A stretch of DNA of 64,000 nucleotides from Diphasiastrum complanatum (Eukaryota > Streptophyta > Lycopodiopsida > Lycopodiales > Lycopodiaceae), in contig CM055092.1 in NCBI GenBank assembly GCA_029204225.1, positions 44,688,087 to 44,752,086 on the forward strand, written 5' to 3'. The position numbers and the translations under genes are program-made. Position 1 is the stretch's first letter, and each line of letters starts with the position of its first letter. Below are positions 56,011-64,000 of this stretch, piece after piece. The notes beneath the pieces were generated by a model. It had not been told where the DNA came from, did no database searches, and worked only from the letters and a program-made list of their open reading frames with translations.

Positions 56011-56148
56011 GGCACGCCAATGTGCTATCTTTGGAGGCTACAAATATTTTTCTGTATTACTTAGCACACCAGTGTGCTATCTTTGAAGGCTGCAAAAAAA
56101 AAAATCTAGCTATTTCACTTAGCATGTCGGCGTGCTATGTTTAGAGGC
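56011..56148. repeat. Three tandem units with a TAGCACAC-CA-GTGTGCTA palindrome
   Basis: Units at 56011, 56062 and 56120 each hold an 17-18-bp palindrome (perfect in the middle copy, imperfect in the outer two) followed by (A/G)T(C/G)TTT(G/A)(G/A)AGGCT(A/G)C. Period about 51-58 bp. Confidence 0.8.
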
Positions 56149-56851
56149 TACTAGAGCCTGCATTCTTTGGAAGCTGGATGCTACCCTTTCATCTCTACTC
56201 AACATTTTTTATGGTGTTGGTTTTTTTGAGCAGGCTATTCATTTCGATCAGTTACCATTTTTTTTTTCCTCTTACTGCATCCTTTCACCTTGCTCTTGTG
56301 TAGGTAACCCTAGCTCTCCACCCACTGATTTTCAAACTGTCGTCTACAAGAAGAAATCTCTTCATCTCTCTCTCCCCTCCCCCCCCCCCTTTCTCCGATC
56401 AAATCTTCCTCGAGATGTAGAAACCTTGATTAACCTCTGATCTACCAACAATATAATGAATTTTGCCACTCTATAAGATTAAAAAAAACTCTATTTAATC
56501 TAGAAACCTAAAAAAATAGAGATCCAATCAAAATTAGGGTTTTGACAAAATCACAAAAAATTGAATATTTCAAATTCTACATGCAATTGCCTAAAACTTG
56601 ATATAGAATCTTGTAGCCTCGATTGAAGCTTTTCTAATGTATCAAAAATCGGCCAATTCCAATAAACCAAGTGTGAAATTGGAATTCTTCAAGATCATAA
56701 ACCTAAATTGAGTTTTGACCTACAAAAAGTCAATTCTACACATGCAAAATTCTTGATTTTTGAGTAGAAACTATTCTAACATGCTCCAGAGATAGAAACT
56801 CCTCCAAATCCTTGATAGATGTGGTTGATCCTTTCATAACCTACAACTCAA

Positions 56852-57174
56852 GGTCTGATACCATGTGAAGAAATATGAATCACTAAGATCCAAAATCATC
56901 CTCTGGATCTTTGGTACGAGAGTCAACACAATCTACACCATCTGCATCATAGAAAAAATCAGCATCTACTTAATGAAAGAGATACAAACTCAATAAGAAC
57001 TTGATCAAACATCAAACATAAGATGAAATGAAGTTTTTGTCTGTACAAAAGCAGTAAGCTACTATATTTCACATGTGTGGATCCGAATATAGCATAATAT
57101 GAGCATTCTACACGCAAGATTGCAAGATATCACCAACATAGTGCACCAATGGATAGATGAACCCAAGAGAACTC
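56852..57174 (-). mobile_element. Possible decayed LTR edge (minus strand)
   Basis: GGTCTGATACCA at 56852-56863 is the reverse complement of a primer site one base from the copia consensus, with TG immediately to its right as expected for an LTR end. No gag is found to the left. Tentative. Confidence 0.3.
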
Positions 57175-57179
57175 ATGTA

Positions 57180-57962
57180 TGTTAAAATTGAAAAACAATC
57201 CATATTAATTTCTTGGCTTGATACAAATGTTGTACCATGCAAGTATGTAGCTCATTAATGCAAAATGCCAAGTTTGGCCTACATAGAACTCGAGCTACAT
57301 GGTTATGTATTATCTAGTTTGATAAATGCAACTTGCATATAGTTTGTAGACATAGAATTAGCATGATTATGCTTGTAGAAACTCATGGCAATTCACATGC
57401 ATTAATTGTAAGTGATCCATAGTGACATGCAAGGCATGCACAAAGTTTAATGGACACATGCATGATGATTTGGACATTTCTAGTTAGAAGCAGTACACTT
57501 GTAAAAAGTTGGTAGAATTTCATGCATGACAAGTGACAAATGTCACATAGACTCTAGATGTCATTTTGGAATGGATGGATGTGGTTCTACCTCGAGCTAC
57601 CTCAATCTCCATAAATATGTGTAGCTCTCCACACAATCAATGATGAAGAACCAAAGTTTTGTAGCTATCTCATGCCATTTTGGATCTAAACAAATATTGC
57701 TTGTTATCTCTCTAGCTTTCTCTCTCTAACTCATGTTGCGGCTAATGCTCATACACTGAAATCTTGTACTTTTATTCATTCTTTGATTCATTGCTATTAT
57801 ATTTTGTTGATTAGCATGCTAGATTGTGAATTAGCCATTTCTTCTGAACTAGATCTTGTTGATCAATCTAGAATCAGGTTATAGTGCCAATCACAAAGCT
57901 TAATCAAGATCAATCACTCTTGTGGGCATTCCCCACACGTGTGAATTCTCGAAATTTTGTCA
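57180..57962 (+). repeat. 5' LTR of copia G
   Basis: 783 bp with TG...CA ends. It ends directly before the primer site. Confidence 0.95.
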
Positions 57963-58727
57963 TGGTATCATAGCCTCATTAGGCTTTGCATGCTAACAAC
58001 TCTGATTGTACAAGAAACTAAGAGCTAAATCAAGCAAAAAAGCAGTTTTGCACTTTTTCTAACCTTTCTCTGAAGTGTATTTGGATCAAATCAGACTTGA
58101 AATGAATTTTTAGACCTGAATTGAGGTAGTACAGAATTTTGGAATTCCGCACATGTGAAAATCAGAGATTTTCAGTCCCTTTGTTCTCCTTATAGATCCA
58201 AAGATAGCAATGCTATAGTTTGATGGAAAGCATTTGATCTGTACTTTCATAGAAACTGAAACCAAATCAATCTGATGTGTCTAGCAAGAGTTATAAGCTC
58301 TTAAAGAGGATAGGGATAGGTCCAAAATCCGAGTGACAGCATTTTGATTTGATTCAATTATACTTTGTTCTGAATCCATTGTTTTGGGCATCCAACACAA
58401 GAAACTGTAGATCAAGACTGAGTTTGAAGTATTTGAACACCCTTTGAGCCTTCTGAGTGTCAATAGTGTTTTCTTTTGAAGCATTTCACATGTTCCAAAA
58501 GTAGGATTCAAACCAGCCAAAGTGTCTCAAACCACTTTTTGTGTCTGATCTAGATAACTTGTCTTGTGGAATATTTGAGATTCATCTCAAATATAGTTGC
58601 AAGTGTTTCACATAGGATGGTAGTTCAACCTTGAAAATACCTATAGTGAAAGAGAGCATCAACTCTAAGTCTGATAGGAACAAGCTCAAACATATCTCAA
58701 TCCAATAACTAAGAAGTCTTCATTATA
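57963..58727 (+). other. Primer site and untranslated leader of copia G
   Basis: About 765 bp between LTR and gag, without coding motifs; comparable in length to the 580-bp leader of copia A. Confidence 0.7.
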
Positions 58728-61700
58728 ATGGCATCTCAGGGAGGATATCTTCTAGAAGCCAATGAAAGACTAAACACTTCTAATTACTCAATTTGGAAGT
58801 TAAGAATGGAGTCTGTTTTGATACTCCAGGACGTTATGGATATTGTGCTTGGTGTTGAGGAGGAGCCTCAAGCACAGGTTGAAATTCCTAAATATAAGAA
58901 GAGAGCTAGAATGGCTCTACATTTCATTAAGATGAATGTATCTAATGAAATTTTGAGAGAGATAGGATCTTGCACTACAGCCAAAGAAGCTTGGGATGCA
59001 CTAAAGACCATCTATGAAGCAGAGAATACTTCTAGAATACTCACTCTTAGGAATCAGATTTTCTAAAGTTTCCAAAGAAGTGAAGAGAATACATCTAACT
59101 ATGTTCTGAGAGTTAAAGATTTACATAGAAAGCTTTCTTGTGTTGGTGTTACCATTAACCAAGTTGAGCTAGTTCAAGTCGTACTGAATGGCTTGAGAGA
59201 TGACTATGATAATCTTGTTCAGTCTTTTGCTATTAAGGAGGAGTTACCTAATCTAGAAACTCTCCAAGGAATTCTTATTTCCGAAGAATCTAGACAAAGT
59301 TATAAACTCTCTAGGATGAACAAACTTGAACATAGTGGAAGTGACAAAGCCCTCTTTGTCAAAGGCAAGTAGAAAGGAAGGAGTAAGAACCAGTTCTCTC
59401 AAGCATCCAACGAAGACAAAGCCAAAGATCTAGACAAAGATGGTGAAGAGGATGATACATCTCATCCTTCTAACTCAAAGACCAAGAAGAAGAAAGTGAA
59501 GTGTTTCTTCTGTGGCAAGAAGGGGCACTATGCCTCTAATTGCTTCAAGAAGAAAAACCAACTCAAGCAAGCTCATCTCTCCAAAGAGATTGAAGAAGAT
59601 TCTGTTGCAAGTGATGGAGAAGGATCACTCATGGTGTCCAGTTATTCTTCATCACCTTTCAAGAAAGATGGAGCTTGGTACATAGACAGTGGAGCCTCTT
59701 CACATATGTGTTGTTCAAAGGAGTCATTTGACTCAATCTTACCTTTCAAAGGACTCAAGAGATCTATTTACACAACTAATGATCATGAGTGCCCAATAGA
59801 AGGAATTGGCAACATTCCATTGAAACTTGCTTCTTAAAAAATTCTTGCACTTTCTAATGTTCTTTTCATTCCAAAACTTACGAAGAACTTAATTAGTGTG
59901 GGAAAGTTGCTTGATAATGGTTGTGATGTAAAGTTCAACTCCAATACTTGTTCTATCAAGAGAAAAGATGAGATCCTTGCTGATGGAACTAGATGTGGTG
60001 GAATTTTTAAGTTGAATTCTTATGAGAATGTAAACCTTCGTGAAGTTGCTTTGTTATCTAAGGAGGAGCTGTGGCATAGAAGGTTGGGACATCCAAACTT
60101 TACATCTGTGTCTTCTATGGTTAAGAAGGAGAAGGCTATTGGTCTTCCAAAATCTCTTTTTAAAGATTTCAAGCCTTGTGAGGCTTGTGCCATTGCAAAG
60201 TCACACAGAAAGCCATATCAGAAGTCTTTTATAAAGACTACTCATCCTTTAGAGCTTATACACTCAGATGTACATTTTTTCTCTTCTAAAAGTATTGGCG
60301 GTGCAACATGTTTTGTCACCTTTATTGATGACTTTACTATAGATACACTTGGTTGTATCTACTTTCTTCAAAGGCTATGATTTTTTATCACTTCCTTATC
60401 TTCAAAGCTAAAAACAGTATTCTTGCAAAGTTAAAGCTTTAAGATGTGATGGAGGAGGTGAATATATCTCCAACAAGTTTCATAATTATTGTGAAGGTGA
60501 AGGAATAAAGAGAGAATTTTCTTGTGCCTATTCTCCATCCCAAAATGGAGTAGTTGAGAGGAAAAACAGATCTTTATGTGAATGTGCTAAAGCAATTCGA
60601 GTAGCAGCTTCTTTGCCTATTGAATATTGGGGTGGTTGTGCAAACTATTTGTGTAATAGATTACCTCACAATGCTCTTGCTGGAAAAACACCTTTTGAAG
60701 TCTTGTTTCAGAAGAAACCTAAGATAGATCACCTTAGAGTTTTTGGTTGTACTTGCTTTGTTAATATGCCCTTGGAAACAACTAATTATGTTAAAGGGAT
60801 CATGGTTGGATATGCATCCAACAAGAAAGCTTACAGAATCTATGTTCCCTCTACCTCAACTACAATTGAGAGTAGAGATGTTATATTCCATGAAGATCAA
60901 AAATACATTCTTGAGAAGGCCAAGTTCAAAGATTCTCACAAAGATACTCCAATCATCACCCTTGAAGACCATCATGGAGAGATGGGGCCGAGATTTGAGG
61001 AGGAGTCACCTCGAATTTTTTTCACCAAGGAGATCTCAAAGAGAAAGATCCGAGCCTAGAAGGCTTACCTAGGAAGATAGAGGAAAGCAAGTGAAAATCA
61101 ACTCCACTAATTGTGCCTATTTTATTTCTCATGAGGAGCCGAAGGATCTATATGATGCTATCAACTCAAAGGAATGATACCTTGCCATGATGGAGGAATA
61201 TGATGCTTTGATGGCCAATAATACATGGGAGCTTGTGGATATTCCATCCAACAAGCATACCATTGGTTGCAAATGGGTTTTTAGAGTCAAGTATAATCAA
61301 GATGTCACAATCAACAAGTACAAGACTAGGCTTTGTGCTAAAGGCTTTGCTCAAGTATATGGACTTGATTATGAGGAGACCTTTGCCCCATTTGCAAAGA
61401 TGGTGTCAATTACAATCATAATTTCTCTTGCTTGTTTTTTCAATTGGAAAATGTTCTAATGCATTTCTAAATGGCTATCTAGAAGAAGAGATCTATATGG
61501 ATCAACCTATTGGGTTCATCCATGATGAAGGAAAAGTTTGCTGCTCTTCAAAAGTTTATATGGATTAAAACGAGCTCCAAGGTCATGGTATTCTCGACTT
61601 AACAACTTTCTTGAGTCACTAGGATTTAATCTTAGTAACTATGATCCTTCCTTATATGTCAAGTTTTTTGATAAAGATATTGTCATCCTTCTTATTTATG

Positions 61701-62642
61701 TTGATGATATCATTCTAACAGGAAGTTGTATCAAGTTAGTTGAGGAAACCAAGATTGCACTTGAAAAAGAGCTCAAGATGCAAGATCTTGGAAAAATTCA
61801 CTATATTCTAGGATTAGATATTGACTTTCTTAAAGATAAAGCTTTTGTATGTCAATCTAAGTATGCTCCTTCATTGTTAAAAAAGTTCAATATGTTGAAT
61901 TGTAAGAGTATAGAAACACCTATGGAGCAAAATGTAAAGGACTCTAACAAAGGTGATGAAAGATCCTTCAAGGACATCACACTTTTTAGAAGTCTTATAG
62001 GCTCCTTAATTTGGCTCACAATAACTAGACCTGACATAAGCTTTAGTGTTCATAAGTTGAGCCAGGCTATGCAAAATCCTTCAGTTTATCATTGGAAAAT
62101 AGCCAAGAGAGTGCTTAGATATATATCTTCAACTTTTGATTTTGGTTTATTGTATTATTGGTTATTCTGACTCGGAGTTTGCAAGTGATAGAGTAGATCG
62201 AAAATCTACAATTGCTTATGTCATATATCTTGGAGGAAACTTGATATCTTGGCTTTCCAAAAAGCAAGATATTGTATCACTCTCATCATGTGAAGCTGAG
62301 TACAAGGCGCTCACTACAACAACAAAGGAAGTGCTTTGGATCAAGAGGTTACCAGTGGAGCTAAAGATAATTTTGGAAGAAGATATACCTATGATCATGT
62401 GTGACAACATTTCAGCTCAAGCCCTTGCCAACAACCCAATATTCCATGCAAGGGGCAAGCATATCAAAGTTGCACATCACTTCGTGAGAGAGAAGCTCAT
62501 TGGAGGTGAAATCAAATTGGAGCACATTGACAAATCATCTTGCATTGCTGATATGCTCACCAAACCTTTGAGCAAAAGTTCCTTCAACAAGCATAGAGCC
62601 AACCTTGGAGTTATACCAAGATCCATGTTCAAATCAATATAG
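58728..62642 (+). pseudogene. Copia G gag-pol, interrupted
   Basis: Gag starts MASQGGYLLEANERLNTSNY. Knuckle CFFCGKKGHYASNC (59499-59540), protease WYIDSGASSHM (about 59675), pre-integrase LWHRRLGHPNF, integrase HSDVHFF, RCDGGGEY (Asp-to-Gly style change beside the Asp) and NGVVERKNRSL, reverse transcriptase GCKWVFRVKYNQD, YGLKRAPRSWYSRL and LLIYVDDIILTGS, RNase H GYSDSEFASD and SSCEAEYKAL, ending TKPLSKSSFNKHRANLG. In-frame stops occur at about 59064, 59370 and 59836; frame changes or stops lie near 60380, 61059-61170, 61457-61530 and 62150. All catalytic residues I can see are kept, so decay is by stops rather than by active-site loss. Confidence 0.92.
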
Positions 62643-62659
62643 ATCATTTTTAGGAGGAG

Positions 62660-63453
62660 TGTTAAAATTGAAAAACAATCCATATTGATTTCTTGGCTTG
62701 CTACAAATGCTGTACCATGCAAGTATGTAGCTCATTAATGCAAAATGCCAAGTTTGGCCTACATAGAACTCGAGCTACATGGTTATGTATTATCTAGTTT
62801 GATAAATGCAACTTGCATATGGTTTGTAGACATAGAATTAGCATGATTATGCTTGTAGAAACTTGTGGCAATTCACATGCACTAATTGTAAGTGATCCAT
62901 AGTGACATGAAAGGCATGCACAAAGTTTAATGGACACATGCATGATGATTTGGACATTTCTAGTTAGAACTAGTACACTTGTAAAAAGTTGGTAGAATTT
63001 CATGCATGACAAGTGACAAATGTCACATAGACTCTAGATGTCACTTTAGATGTCATTTTGGAATGGATGGATGTGGTTCTACCTCATCTACCTCAATCTC
63101 CATAAACATGTGTAGGTCTCCACACAATCAATGATGAAGAACCAAAGTTTTGTAGCTATCTCATGCCATTTTGGATCTAAACAAATATTGCTGGTTATCT
63201 CTCTAGCTTTCTCTCTCTAACTCATGTTGAGGCTAATGCTCATACACTGAAATCTTGTACTTATATTCATTCTTTGATTCATTGCTATTATATTTTGTTG
63301 ATTAGCATGCTAGATTGTGAATTAGCCATTTCTTCTGAACTAGATCTTGTTGATCAATCTAGAATCAGGTTATAGTGCCAATCACAAAGCTTAATCAAGA
63401 TCAATCACTCTTGTGGGCATTCCCCACACGTGTGAATTCTGGAAATTTTGTCA
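62660..63453 (+). repeat. 3' LTR of copia G
   Basis: 794 bp; compared with the 5' LTR it has an 11-12 bp direct duplication around AGATGTCACTTTAGATGTC (near 63035) and a small deletion in the CCTCGAGCTACC part. Confidence 0.95.
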
Positions 63454-63473
63454 ATGTATAAGCATGAAATGAG

Positions 63474-64000
<527 letters not shown>

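Larger units (their letters stand above)
53801..56851. other. Intergenic DNA, no gene seen
   Basis: AT-rich. Contains a (GT)n tract at 54500-54522, a degenerate local repeat of GGCTCCAAAACTCAATGTAG (54620-54830), three palindromic units at 56011-56137 and a C run near 56378-56390. Frames of up to about 100 codons lack motifs. Confidence 0.5.
57180..63453 (+). mobile_element. Copia element 'G', structurally complete with target duplication
   Basis: 5' LTR 57180-57962 and 3' LTR 62660-63453, both TGTTAAAATTG...TTTTGTCA. The pentamer ATGTA is present on both sides (57175-57179 and 63454-63458), a perfect target duplication. Primer site TGGTATCATAGC at 57963-57974 (one change from consensus); polypurine tract AGGAGGAG at 62652-62659. 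By eye the LTRs differ at about 17 positions plus two indels, about 2 percent. The internal order gag, protease, integrase, reverse transcriptase, RNase H is complete, but stops and frameshifts make it non-autonomous. Same family as A and D. Confidence 0.95.

Overview
The window is nuclear DNA from a land plant. Two genes of typical plant families (a clade-E-like PP2C phosphatase and a PLAC8/DUF2985 membrane protein) sit in a sea of plant-type LTR retrotransposon debris. Several copia elements carry the plant tRNA-iMet primer site TGGTATCAGAGC, and GA, GT and AT microsatellites are frequent. Two host genes in 64 kb, short GT-AG introns and nested repeats fit a large repeat-rich plant genome. 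The sequence alone does not let me name the species; a fern, lycophyte or similar non-model plant is only a guess.

Layout. 1-2.6 kb: no gene, but an array of 19-bp palindromes. 2.6-4.6 kb (minus): an unidentified small coding stretch, then a five-exon PP2C gene whose upstream region holds a 90-bp tandem duplication. 4.8-6.9 kb: AT-rich, with a short tandem array. 6.9-7.8 kb: a copia LTR, primer site and deleted gag. 7.8-13.4 kb and 20.4-25.9 kb: two copies of a 5.4-kb block made of a 2.2-kb LTR-like module with a minisatellite plus an intron-containing captured gene. Between them lie two minus-strand copia elements (13.4-17.0 and 17.0-20.4 kb), fused in frame into one 982-residue ORF. 25.6-34.5 kb: a copia gag/protease, a gypsy gag, a third LTR-like module, a deleted copia, a second gag fragment of the 13-17 kb family, and a four-exon ULP1-like protease remnant. 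35.1-38.0 kb: a minus-strand copia pol with two different LTR-like flanks. 38.7-41.2 kb: microsatellite, kilobase-scale tandem repeats and a minisatellite. 41.2-49.2 kb: dispersed repeats tied to GA tracts, a gypsy-type gag with two unusual zinc knuckles, and an inverted copy of the LTR-like module. 49.2-51.5 kb: mostly single-copy, with a 90-nt foldback. 51.5-53.3 kb: the PLAC8 gene (minus). 57.2-63.5 kb: a structurally complete copia element with matching LTRs and a 5-bp target duplication, coding frames decayed.

The two host genes have no visible functional link to each other. Everything else is mobile-element biology: insertion, nesting, internal deletion, local inversion, gene capture and microsatellite growth. 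I see no operon-like or defence-like system. The most unusual items are the duplicated captured-gene block, the chimeric copia ORF with lost catalytic residues, the inversion flanked by its own inverted repeat, and the ordered palindrome arrays.
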